Shown here: piece after piece, positions 8,557 to 16,841 of the stretch
How the letters are laid out: every line of letters begins with the position of its first letter
Position numbering within the stretch: position 1 is the first letter of the stretch
From: DAISIL01 sp036822015
GTDB lineage: Bacteria; Bacteroidota; Bacteroidia; Cytophagales; Bernardetiaceae
Length of the DNA stretch: 58,621 nt
NCBI GenBank assembly: GCA_036822015.1
Contig: DAISIL010000014.1
Coordinates: 1-58,621 of the forward strand
Reading direction: 5' to 3'
Program-made: the position numbers and the translations under genes
Notes under the pieces: model-generated
Database searches by the model: none
Told to the model about the DNA's origin: nothing
What the model saw: only the letters and a program-made list of their open reading frames with translations

Positions 8557-9528
8557 TTACTTGTCTTTAAAGAAATTCCAAACCTCGTTAGCCATTTCTA
8601 CATCGCCATTTTGGTTGCCTACAAGTTGTAAAAAAAAGGTGCTGTAACGTTCTGTAATACTTGGTTCAGTATGCCCACCATTGATTACTTTATAGAAAAG
8701 CACTTGCGTATTATTTTCACCATTTTTATACAAAAATTTTGTTATCGTTGAGTTATCTGTAATATTAATATTTGACATATCGCTTACTTCAGGTGTAGTT
8801 TCTGTTCCGTTTCTGATTATCCAATACGCCACTGTACTTTCAGTTGATAAAACTTCACCACGGTTATTTGCAACTTGCCCACCCGCATAAGGTACAATAT
8901 CATCCTTCGTTCCGTTCATAAAAAGAGCAGAAACTTTGGTAGTTGAATTACTACACACAGAATTTATAGGTCTTGCTGAGATTATGGATGCAAAAGCAGT
9001 TATTTTGTGTGGGATTTCGTCTGCTAATCTTTGGACGAAAATCCCACCATTTGAAGTACCGACTGCAAATACTTTTGTGTTATCGGATTGATATTTCGTG
9101 CTGATGAAGTCAATTAGCTCACTAACAAAAAGCACGTCATCGCTTGTGGGGTTGGTTTGGTTATCGCTTCGGCAGTCGTTCCAACCTCTGGAATTATTTG
9201 AACCAAGATTGCCATTGGGTACGGCAATTATCAAATTTTGCAACTGGGCAAGGTTTAGCCAAACTTTATAAGGTGCTTTTACCCCTGTCAAGCCCAACAT
9301 GGCATCGAAATCTCCACCATTTCCGTGGAATAAAATCACTAACGGGGCGTTGGTGGGGTTTTCAGGAATATACAAGTGGTACTCCCTTTCGTTCCCCAAA
9401 ATACGAATGGTCTGATTTTGCAAAAGACCTTTTTCAATTTCGGGGGTGAGACTCTCTTGTTTTTTACCACAAGCAAAAACTAAAATAACCAGGAACGATA
9501 ACCAAACTTTATTTTTGAGTGTATTCAT
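8557..9528 (-). CDS. PHB-depolymerase/feruloyl-esterase-like lipoprotein
   Basis: A 323-residue protein with a lipoprotein signal ending LVFAC (Cys20). The body is an alpha/beta hydrolase of the esterase-PHB type: LVILFHGNGG near 63-72 forms the oxyanion region, GWNDCR at 115-120 is typical of the LpqC/feruloyl esterase group, GTSNGG holds the nucleophile Ser159, and VINGGHTEPS near the C-terminus holds the catalytic His. It should hydrolyse ester bonds outside the cytoplasm, perhaps of plant or polyester material. It is followed two bases later by the DUF3267 gene's stop on the same strand, so it lies at the end of that operon (10972 to 8557). Confidence 0.85.
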   Translation of the reverse strand: MNTLKNKVWLSFLVILVFACGKKQESLTPEIEKGLLQNQTIRILGNEREYHLYIPENPTNAPLVILFHGNGGDFDAMLGLTGVKAPYKVWLNLAQLQNLIIAVPNGNLGSNNSRGWNDCRSDNQTNPTSDDVLFVSELIDFISTKYQSDNTKVFAVGTSNGGIFVQRLADEIPHKITAFASIISARPINSVCSNSTTKVSALFMNGTKDDIVPYAGGQVANNRGEVLSTESTVAYWIIRNGTETTPEVSDMSNINITDNSTITKFLYKNGENNTQVLFYKVINGGHTEPSITERYSTFFLQLVGNQNGDVEMANEVWNFFKDK

Positions 9529-9530
9529 GT

Positions 9531-10154
9531 TTACGCTTTTTTTAATGTAAAAAAATAAGAAACTTTGTTGCTCACATCATCAAACGTAACTACTTCTTTA
9601 TCCTTATGGAATAGGAAATATCCTAGTAATCCAAAATCTCCCGAACACATAGCAGAATGCAGAAGCGCACAGCCCAAAATAGTGAGTTGCCAGTAGTTGC
9701 TTGAAAAGAAGGCCAAGATTATCAAAATGGAACTAATAACAACAAATGGTGCCAAGGCGATTAGGGTAAATTCTTTCCGATTAGCTACAAACTTGTCGGC
9801 AAGTGCCATAAAATAGAACTTCTTCAAATTACAATCTAATGAAGTTTCGGAAGCACCTACATATTTATAGGCTAAAACGTGAATGTATTCATGTATAGGA
9901 ATAAGAAGGAAGGAAACCGTAGATCCAAAGCAATAATGAAATATGACATTGCCTATATTGGCATTGAGGTATGTAATATTGGCATATATGGCTATACTTC
10001 CCAAAAGTAGTAACAGGATATTAAGACTGTAATAGAAGAATGAAATTGCAGATCTCCGATTCAAATATTTTTTGATGAAAGGAATTAACTCTTCATGCTC
10101 CAGCTTATCTAAGAGTAGGTAGTTTTGCATAACTTCTTCCGATCTAATTTTCAT
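9531..10154 (-). CDS. DUF3267 putative membrane zincin protease
   Basis: A 207-residue integral membrane protein with about four hydrophobic helices. HEYIH at residues 88-92, at the end of a membrane helix, is an HExxH zinc motif as in the DUF3267 family, and a later CSGDFGLL segment could supply the third ligand, as in site-2-type proteases. Its start overlaps the stop of the upstream CPBP protease gene by 4 bp (ATGA, 10151-10154), so the two are almost certainly translated together. Function in this family is unknown; cleavage of a membrane protein or peptide is inferred. Confidence 0.75.
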   Translation of the reverse strand: MKIRSEEVMQNYLLLDKLEHEELIPFIKKYLNRRSAISFFYYSLNILLLLLGSIAIYANITYLNANIGNVIFHYCFGSTVSFLLIPIHEYIHVLAYKYVGASETSLDCNLKKFYFMALADKFVANRKEFTLIALAPFVVISSILIILAFFSSNYWQLTILGCALLHSAMCSGDFGLLGYFLFHKDKEVVTFDDVSNKVSYFFTLKKA

Positions 10155-10972
10155 AGAGTTTCGATTTTTAATTTCTCTCGATTCAATTTAACCCACACCA
10201 AAAGCCCAATGCTCGCCAAACTCCAAAATATTATGGCTACCACAAGGTTTAGGCCATCTTGCCTGTCCATCAAAATAAATGCTTGCGTTTTGATGTAAGG
10301 TATATTTTCTACAAAAACTATGAGTACATTATGAAGTACGTGTATTAAAAACGGCCACCAGACAGATGTGGTAGTTATTAAAATAATTCCGTAAAAAATA
10401 CCAGACAGCAGTTGGGGTATAGGTAAATCTGCTCCGTGGATAAACGCAAAAAACGAGGAGACGGACAAAACAGCGATTACTTTATGGACCTTAGATTCCA
10501 GATAACTCTGAAGCCACAATCTAAACCCAAATTCTTCGACTAACGGAAAGGCAACTACTGCCAAAACCAATACATCTAACGGGTCTTCAGTAAAAGTGCT
10601 TTGTGATGTTTTGATATGGAAAAGCCAAAAAAAGTCGCCCAACACGAATAAAATAGCTGAAATTATGAGTAGATAAGTATGTTTTGGTATGATAAATTTT
10701 AGTCTATTGTAACTCCATTTTTTGGGTAAAGCACTTCGTATGTGCACAAAATAAAATAAGCCAATCAAAATAAAACCGCAAATTATAGCAGGAATTGTAT
10801 CCAATTCTTCCGAACAAATGCCAAAACCAATAAGCCAGGCATAAGTTAAAAGTATCTTGGTCAGGATGCCCAGTACGGTAAAAAAAAGTGATTTTAGCAT
10901 TGATTTCGCTGTCAGTAATTGCGCATAACGTTTTTTGTGTGCATTAAAATCACGATCTTTGAGGTACTTCAC
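10151..10972 (-). CDS. CPBP family intramembrane metalloprotease (CAAX protease-like)
   Basis: A 273-residue membrane protein with about seven or eight hydrophobic segments. The three conserved CPBP/ABI motifs are present: EEFGFR (Glu146, Glu147, Arg151), SSFFAFIHG (His179) and FLIHVLHNVL (His211/His214). These form the active site in Rce1-like glutamate intramembrane proteases. In bacteria such proteins are often linked to bacteriocin maturation or immunity. Here it leads a three-gene run with the DUF3267 protease (4-bp overlap) and the esterase lipoprotein. No bacteriocin precursor was seen next to it. Confidence 0.85.
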   Translation of the reverse strand: MKYLKDRDFNAHKKRYAQLLTAKSMLKSLFFTVLGILTKILLTYAWLIGFGICSEELDTIPAIICGFILIGLFYFVHIRSALPKKWSYNRLKFIIPKHTYLLIISAILFVLGDFFWLFHIKTSQSTFTEDPLDVLVLAVVAFPLVEEFGFRLWLQSYLESKVHKVIAVLSVSSFFAFIHGADLPIPQLLSGIFYGIILITTTSVWWPFLIHVLHNVLIVFVENIPYIKTQAFILMDRQDGLNLVVAIIFWSLASIGLLVWVKLNREKLKIETL

Positions 10973-11010
10973 TTTCAGTTTAGCGCGACTTTTGTCAAAT
11001 AAACTAACTG

Positions 11011-12768
11011 TTATTTATTAGCAATTTCTATTCCGATTTCCTCCACTTCCCATATTTCTTTTGCTTTTGTCAATAAAAACTTTGCTCTTTTTTCAATTTC
11101 AGTTTCGTTCCATTCGCTTAACTCAAGGTAAGGTGCAAGCGTTTCGATGCCGGCTGAATAGTGAATTAATCCCTCTTTATTTCCGCTTCCTCTTTTCTTT
11201 GTTGGCCAATCGGCATCTCTAATCGAGGCGTTTAATGATTGTGTGATTATTGCCAAATTGCCTAATGTCTTTAATTTAAAATTTCGATAGTCTTTGGCTT
11301 CCTTGGTGGGAACACTATTCCATTTATTTTCCCACTTTTTAGGCATTAAATGCTCCAAACTGTATTTGTTTATTCCTAAAAGCTGTGTCGCTTGTTTGTG
11401 TCTGTTCCTAATTTTTGATTCAATAAAGTAGATAATTCCTGCTGTTTGCTTGTTGATTAGTACAGAATTTTCAAATCCTTGTCTTAGTTCTATGTCGTTT
11501 GGCAGATAGTTTATTTTATCATTTTTTGTTTGGAGGAGTTGAATAAACTGTTCTTTTGATTGGATTTTATTGGATATAAGCCTGTCGGTAAATAGTTGGT
11601 TGTAATTTTTTGTTGTTGCTTTAATGATCATTCTTCGCATTACATAGCTCTCTATGAATGCAAATAATTCATTTCGTTGATTTTGGTTATCTACATTTTT
11701 GAGAATGTAAAGTGTATAAGGAATTAGTGTTGAAGTATCAAGCCCAAAGATTATAGCATTTATACGCTCAATTCCGCTTTCATTAGTAAGTTCGTTGTTT
11801 ATAATATCGTAGTCAAAATTTTCTTTGAACAAAATTGCATATTCTCTTATTTCATCAAGGATTCTGGTCTTATCTAATTGATAATCTCTTATGAGACGCT
11901 GATACGATTCAAATAGATTTTCAACTTTTGAAAACTCAATTTTGTCATCTGTTTTTACTTTAAGTTCAGATTCTTGAATTTTAATTTGAAGGTATGAATA
12001 GAAGAAAAGGTCAATAAAGGTTCTCTTTAAACGCCCTGTTGTAATTTCTCTATCCCAATAGATTTTTGTTTCGTCATCCTTTTCAAATATTTTTTTCCAG
12101 TATTTCTTGTAATTTTCGACTTCATTACGTTTGAAAAAGTAGTTTTTAAGCAATTCTGCTGTTGTTAGTCGAACACCGAGTGAGTTTATGGTATCGAAAA
12201 TTTGTTGCTCATCTTCTTCATAGCCAAGGTCAATACCAACGAACAATATATTATCCAAAATATTGAAGAAGTCTAACGAGTCCTCTAAATCTTTTTCTGA
12301 TATGTTTTCATTAAAAAAGTTATAAGCTGCAAGAATCTTATCGTTTTCTGAAATATCTTTAAAATATTGAAGTGTTTTGAGGTTTACAACTTTGTTGAAG
12401 GAATCTTGATCGCTATGGTTGTGAAGCAAAATGATTGATTTATCTCTTTGTTTTTTAAAAGTTTCGGTAAAGTCAGCATCAGCGTTGTTTTTTAGACACA
12501 ATACTTTTAAAAAAATGTTCAATGTTGTAAGTCTTTGCTGTCCGTCAATCACGGTCAGTATAGAATCTTTATTGGAGGCAGTTTCTTGTTGTTTCAGAAT
12601 AACCGATCCTAAAAAGTATGGTCTTTTGGTCCTTGAAACCATACGCATATCCTCTAAAAACCTTTGCCATTGTTCCGTATCCCAAACGTAAGCTCTTTGA
12701 AAAAAAGGTATTTCTAAATTTCTACCTCTGTTGAATATATCTCTAATCGTTCTTTTTCCCGCTTCCAT
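11011..12768 (-). CDS. DUF262-DUF1524 protein, GmrSD-like type IV restriction enzyme
   Basis: A 585-residue protein with the two GmrSD halves fused in one chain. The N-terminal DUF262 (ParB-like NTPase) shows IPFFQRAYVW at 20-29 and IDGQQRLTTL at 74-83. The C-terminal DUF1524 His-Me nuclease shows SLEHLMPK near 470-477 followed by LGNLAII and SLNASI near 502-516, the H...N...N pattern of this HNH class. GmrSD enzymes cleave phage DNA with modified bases, so a restriction role is likely. It is a stand-alone gene at the right end of the AT-rich region. The 240 bp on its upstream side (12769-13008) hold no gene and include the change from AT-rich to GC-richer sequence. Confidence 0.85.
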   Translation of the reverse strand: MEAGKRTIRDIFNRGRNLEIPFFQRAYVWDTEQWQRFLEDMRMVSRTKRPYFLGSVILKQQETASNKDSILTVIDGQQRLTTLNIFLKVLCLKNNADADFTETFKKQRDKSIILLHNHSDQDSFNKVVNLKTLQYFKDISENDKILAAYNFFNENISEKDLEDSLDFFNILDNILFVGIDLGYEEDEQQIFDTINSLGVRLTTAELLKNYFFKRNEVENYKKYWKKIFEKDDETKIYWDREITTGRLKRTFIDLFFYSYLQIKIQESELKVKTDDKIEFSKVENLFESYQRLIRDYQLDKTRILDEIREYAILFKENFDYDIINNELTNESGIERINAIIFGLDTSTLIPYTLYILKNVDNQNQRNELFAFIESYVMRRMIIKATTKNYNQLFTDRLISNKIQSKEQFIQLLQTKNDKINYLPNDIELRQGFENSVLINKQTAGIIYFIESKIRNRHKQATQLLGINKYSLEHLMPKKWENKWNSVPTKEAKDYRNFKLKTLGNLAIITQSLNASIRDADWPTKKRGSGNKEGLIHYSAGIETLAPYLELSEWNETEIEKRAKFLLTKAKEIWEVEEIGIEIANK

Positions 12769-13008
12769 TAGTTTTCTGTTGTTCGTTTATTGTTACGGTG
12801 TTCTAAATATACGAATATCATTTATTTCCCCCTCACAAGTGCTACATATCTAATCTACAACTTTGTGGAAAAAATACCTTAAAATATTGCTTATGAGTTG
12901 ATTATAGCCTTAAACTCATTACTGAAAAAAATAGTATTACGAATGTTACCTGCGGTTATCTGAGAAAAAGTAGAATAGTTGAAGCATGGCTAAGTTATAC
13001 TTGTGGGT

Positions 13009-13887
13009 TCATGCAAGGCTTTGCAGATAGCTCAAAAGGGTGAAGAAGCCGATCATCGAAACAGAGGACAACTGGTTGAGGCGCATCGTGTGCCGGAAGT
13101 CGGCCGCGCTTTCGTCTTGCCAGACTTGCCAAAACCAGTAGCCAAAGTACAACAAGACCGGCAACAAAAACACCTGAAACATGCCAAAAAATGGTAAGGA
13201 CAAATACGTATAAAAGCCAAGATTAGCTAACAAAAACACCCCCGCCGTAAAAGCAAACGTCCCCCGGATGCCCAGCAGCCGGCTCAGCGTGCGGTCGCCG
13301 CGCCGAGCATCTTCGCGGTGCTGATAGACTTGTGTCATCGGGTAAGACCCCAGGAGTAGCAGCGAACTCAAAGCCGCTGGTAGCAGCCATAGCTCCCGAT
13401 TGTCCCAAAGTTGCGGCAACTCCCAGCCCCGCAAGGCCATCACACACATCGCCAAAGTAAAGCCTCCCTGAAAAAAACTCACCACGACTAAGCCCAAAAA
13501 TGGATACTTTTTGAAACGTATCCACGGATGGCTATACGCCTTTGATGCCAGCCCGTAGATGAGCAGCATCCCCACAAAAGACCAACCAAAAACCAGCCCT
13601 AACAGCAAAGCCACAGCATCGAACAGCAAGGCAGCCCACAACAAATCCTGCGCTACGGGAGGGGGTTTTTCTAGTCCACCGATGCTCTCCTCATCGCGGT
13701 CATAGTAACTATTGAAACCATTACTAGCAGGATATAAAAACAAATGCAAAATTGCCCACAACAGCCCATATGCCCAGCCCGTCACGTGATCCCAGCCCGC
13801 TACGGCAACGCCCAAACAAAAAACAGGCATCAAAAACACCGAAAACGGGATGCGCAGATGCTGCCAGGTAGCCTTCGAGAACATCAT
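13009..13887 (-). CDS. UbiA family prenyltransferase
   Basis: A 292-residue integral membrane protein with about eight or nine helices. It has the two Asp-rich UbiA motifs: NSYYDRDEES near residues 59-68 and YQHREDARRGDRTLS in the middle, which bind magnesium-diphosphate of a prenyl donor. The acceptor cannot be named. It is not obviously MenA, COX10/CtaB or UbiA proper, and Bacteroidota carry several uncharacterised members. The start overlaps the murB stop by 4 bp (ATGA at 13884-13887), so it is the last gene of the operon from 18703. The sequence after the stop is AT-rich and marks the boundary with the accessory region. Confidence 0.8.
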   Translation of the reverse strand: MMFSKATWQHLRIPFSVFLMPVFCLGVAVAGWDHVTGWAYGLLWAILHLFLYPASNGFNSYYDRDEESIGGLEKPPPVAQDLLWAALLFDAVALLLGLVFGWSFVGMLLIYGLASKAYSHPWIRFKKYPFLGLVVVSFFQGGFTLAMCVMALRGWELPQLWDNRELWLLPAALSSLLLLGSYPMTQVYQHREDARRGDRTLSRLLGIRGTFAFTAGVFLLANLGFYTYLSLPFFGMFQVFLLPVLLYFGYWFWQVWQDESAADFRHTMRLNQLSSVSMIGFFTLLSYLQSLA

Positions 13888-14879
13888 AAAACGTTTACTT
13901 CGCGTTCCAACCGAACCCCAAAACGCGCCTCTACCGAAGCGATGATCTGCTCCGAAAGCGCGTAAATTTCCTCTCCCGTAGCATTACCATAATTGACCAG
14001 CACTAGGGCTTGCTTGGCGTATGTACCCGTGTTGCCGATGCGCTTGCCCTTCCAGCCACATTGCTCAATGAGCCACCCAGCAGGGATTTTTACGCCGTCG
14101 GTTTGTGGATAGGCGGGCAGATGTGGATAATGAGCTTTCATTTTTTCAAATTTTTGTCGTGGGAGAATGGGGTTTTTGAAGAAACTCCCCGAGTTGCCTA
14201 GTTGTTTGGGGTCGGGGAGTTTGCTCTGCCGAATCTGGATGACTGCCTGGGCGATGCGCTCAAGGCTGGGAGCCTGGTCGGAGAATGCTGCTTGCAGGGG
14301 GCCATAATCGAGGACAAACTGCGGCCGTTTGCGCAAGGCCAGTCCTACATGTGTGATGACAAATTGTCCTTTGTACGTCGTCTTAAAAATACTTTCGCGG
14401 TAGCCAAAGTCGCATTCTTCCTTTGCAAATCGCTTGTAATCAAGGGTTTTTAGGTCAATACCTTCTACATACGTCAAGACCGAAGCCAACTCAACACCAT
14501 ACGCGCCGATGTTTTGGATCGGGGCGGCACCTACCGTACCCGGGATCAGGGCCAGGTTTTCGATGCCTCCCCAACCACGGGCGACACAGTGCATCACGAG
14601 GGCGTGCCAGGCTTCGCCTGCCCCTACGCGCAGGTGTACATACTCGGTATCGGTTTGGGTAATATCAATTCCTAAAATGTCATTTTTTAGAATTGTTCCT
14701 TCAAAATCACAACGAAAAAGTACGTTGCTTCCCCCCCCCAGAACCATCACCGGCCCGGGTGATTGCCGCAGCAGTGTTTGCAGCGTCGGTACGTCGGCAA
14801 AGCAACCAAAGTGGCGGGCGTAGGCAGGCGTAGCGAAGGTGTGAAAAGGCTGTAACGATTGGTCAGTTTGTAGCAACAT
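13884..14879 (-). CDS. murB: UDP-N-acetylmuramate dehydrogenase MurB
   Basis: A 331-residue flavoenzyme that reduces UDP-GlcNAc-enolpyruvate to UDP-MurNAc in peptidoglycan precursor synthesis. The FAD-binding part shows VLGGGSNVLF and IPGTVGAAPIQNIGAYGVE. The catalytic Ser is in GNSGSFFKNP, and PAGWLIEQCGWKG precedes the C-terminal REVNVL, whose Glu is the second catalytic residue. Length and the YGVE segment indicate the type I, E. coli-like form. It lies 5 bp downstream of the mbnP-like gene and overlaps ubiA by 4 bp. Confidence 0.97.
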   Translation of the reverse strand: MLLQTDQSLQPFHTFATPAYARHFGCFADVPTLQTLLRQSPGPVMVLGGGSNVLFRCDFEGTILKNDILGIDITQTDTEYVHLRVGAGEAWHALVMHCVARGWGGIENLALIPGTVGAAPIQNIGAYGVELASVLTYVEGIDLKTLDYKRFAKEECDFGYRESIFKTTYKGQFVITHVGLALRKRPQFVLDYGPLQAAFSDQAPSLERIAQAVIQIRQSKLPDPKQLGNSGSFFKNPILPRQKFEKMKAHYPHLPAYPQTDGVKIPAGWLIEQCGWKGKRIGNTGTYAKQALVLVNYGNATGEEIYALSEQIIASVEARFGVRLEREVNVL

Positions 14880-14884
14880 AGGGG

Positions 14885-15613
14885 CTAGTTGAAACGCAGC
14901 AAGCGGATCATATTTTTGGCGTAGTTTTGGGAGACCTCCCGACTGATGGGCTGGAACATAACCACGTTATTTTGCTCAAAATCTATGGGGTTGGGCTGCC
15001 CAAAAATTGCCCCTACATCTACACCAAAATCGAGGGTATGCCTATCGCGGAGTACATAGCGATCATTAAAATGTAAGGTACGATAATTGAAATCACTACC
15101 GATGTGATAGACCAAGCCACGATCTTTGTAACGCCCTTCAAAGAGCAAAAATTTGTAGCCGGTATTCCAATCCCAGACCATGTTACTGCTCGGGTCTAGG
15201 TCGCCGACTTGATCGAGGGAGTAGTTGTGGGCATTGTCTATGCCTATCGAAAACTCAACTTGATCGTATTCGTCTGGGGGAATCCCCGAGAGGACGATCT
15301 CGAAAGTCATTTCCTGGTTGGGGTCAGGCGTAACGAGATGGTAGCTATCTGGCTCGCGATAGGTGGCACCTGTGCTGCGGTTGCGTAAGCGTATGTTGCT
15401 GATAAAGAAGCGAAACTCGCTAACGGTGTAAGGCTGTCCGAGGGCATTGGTGTAAGTTTTTTGGTCATAAACTAAGGGCTGATCTCCGATTTGGTGGGAG
15501 AGCTTGAGGATCAACTCGGCGGTTGCGGGTTGGGTGTCGGTGTCGTCTTCGCGCTGGCAAGCAGAAAGCAGGAAAGTGGCCGCGCAGGCAAACAGAAGGA
15601 GATAATTTTTCAT
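14885..15613 (-). CDS. MbnP-like lipoprotein
   Basis: A protein of 242 residues from the ATG at 15613, chosen because a clean lipoprotein signal, FLLSAC, follows; an upstream GTG at 15652 would add 13 residues ahead of it. The mature part matches the MbnP family, with VSEFRFFISNIRL, IGIDNAHNYS, WDWNTGYKF and HIGSDFNYRT segments. MbnP is a copper-binding surface protein normally paired with the dihaem enzyme MbnH. No MbnH gene is next to it here, so its partner, if any, is elsewhere. It sits between the NamZ-like gene (43-bp gap) and murB. Confidence 0.8.
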   Translation of the reverse strand: MKNYLLLFACAATFLLSACQREDDTDTQPATAELILKLSHQIGDQPLVYDQKTYTNALGQPYTVSEFRFFISNIRLRNRSTGATYREPDSYHLVTPDPNQEMTFEIVLSGIPPDEYDQVEFSIGIDNAHNYSLDQVGDLDPSSNMVWDWNTGYKFLLFEGRYKDRGLVYHIGSDFNYRTLHFNDRYVLRDRHTLDFGVDVGAIFGQPNPIDFEQNNVVMFQPISREVSQNYAKNMIRLLRFN

Positions 15614-15656
15614 GAACAAATCTTTTTCTTGTTTTAACGATTTGGGCAGCACAAAG

Positions 15657-16841
15657 TTAGGGATACAAAAGGTACTTTTTGCGGAGGATTTGGTAGGCCT
15701 CCAGGTCCGGTTGCCAGCTTTGGCGAATCTGTTGGGCGGTTTGTCCGGACTTGATTTGCGCTTCTAGGGTGGTATTACCGGCTAGCTTAGTGAAAAAGCT
15801 ATTGAAAAATTGATCTTTCTTAGGAAACTTTTGATAGACATCGATCAGATATTCAATTTGAATGTGATTATATCGAAAATTACTTTTGCGGAGGTCTTGT
15901 CCGTAGCAGGTTTGGTTTTGGTAACGTGGCTGTTTGGCGCCTCTGTTGGGTTGGGGCGTAAAGCTAAAACCGCTTTCAAGATCGGGGTGGCCAATCACCT
16001 GGAAGGGAAAATCTGTTCCGCGCCCCACGCTGATGGCCGTCCCCTCAAAAAAACACAAGCTCGGATATAGCCCCACAGCACGGGCGTTGGGTAGGTTGGG
16101 GGAGGGCGGCACAGGCAAGGCGTAGGGGTGTTGATGCGTGTATCCGCTGCACGGGATGAGGGTCAGGGAGCAGGTACGCCCATGCGGGAGCCATTTTTGT
16201 CCGTTTATCATCTGGGCTAGCTCGGCAACAGTGAGTCCATGCACGACGGGGATGGGGTGCATCCCGACAAAAGACCGATGCTGGGCAGTATCCAATACTG
16301 GCCCATCCACATAATGCCCGTTGGGGTTGGGCCGATCCAGGATCAAGAGCGGCAGCCCGACTTCGGCGCAAGCCTCCATCAGGTAGTGCAAGGTGCTGAT
16401 GTAGGTGTAAAACCTCGCCCCAACATCCTGCACATCAAACACAAGCAGGTCTAAACCTTTGAGCATTTCGGGACTGGGCTTTTTGGTGCGGCCGTAGAGT
16501 GAGTGGATCAGCAGCCCTGTTTGGGGGTCTTGTTGATCCTGGACGCGCTCACCGGCATCGGCATCGCCACGGAAGCCGTGTTCGGGCGTAAAGATTTTTT
16601 CTACCGTGATTCCGGGTTGGATCAAAAAATCGACGAGGTGCGTCGTGTCATTGTAGAGCGATGTTTGATTGACGAGCAGGGCAATTTTTTTTCCTTCCAG
16701 GATAGGCAAGTATTTTTCCGGCTGCTGAGCCCCCGTCAGGAGGGGTATTTTGACGATTTTCTGGAGCGGTTCTTTGGTTTGGGCGGTACAGGCTGTGCCG
16801 GCAAGGAGGATGACCCAAAGGCAGGACAAAAAAAATTTCAT
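15657..16841 (-). CDS. namZ: DUF1343 exo-beta-N-acetylmuramidase (NamZ-like)
   Basis: A protein of 394 residues from the ATG at 16841, which overlaps the upstream stop (ATGA 16838-16841) and gives a clean signal peptide, FLSCLWVILLAGTAC. The body is DUF1343: LVNQTSLY, FTPEHGFRGDADAGE, SLYGRTKKPSPEML, LLVFDVQDVGARFYTYI and LDRPNPNG near the N-terminal half. NamZ removes MurNAc from the non-reducing end of peptidoglycan fragments in the periplasm, feeding cell-wall recycling. Position directly after the STAND ATPase and near murB ties this operon to the cell wall. The signal could be lipoprotein or Sec type; GTAC is an imperfect lipobox. Confidence 0.85.
   Translation of the reverse strand: MKFFLSCLWVILLAGTACTAQTKEPLQKIVKIPLLTGAQQPEKYLPILEGKKIALLVNQTSLYNDTTHLVDFLIQPGITVEKIFTPEHGFRGDADAGERVQDQQDPQTGLLIHSLYGRTKKPSPEMLKGLDLLVFDVQDVGARFYTYISTLHYLMEACAEVGLPLLILDRPNPNGHYVDGPVLDTAQHRSFVGMHPIPVVHGLTVAELAQMINGQKWLPHGRTCSLTLIPCSGYTHQHPYALPVPPSPNLPNARAVGLYPSLCFFEGTAISVGRGTDFPFQVIGHPDLESGFSFTPQPNRGAKQPRYQNQTCYGQDLRKSNFRYNHIQIEYLIDVYQKFPKKDQFFNSFFTKLAGNTTLEAQIKSGQTAQQIRQSWQPDLEAYQILRKKYLLYP

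Noticed and set aside
5441..13000. Short word TAACCGCAGG shared in inverted orientation near 5485 and 12955, suggesting island ends
   Set aside because: A ten-base match is expected by chance in a region of this size, and no longer similarity surrounds it.
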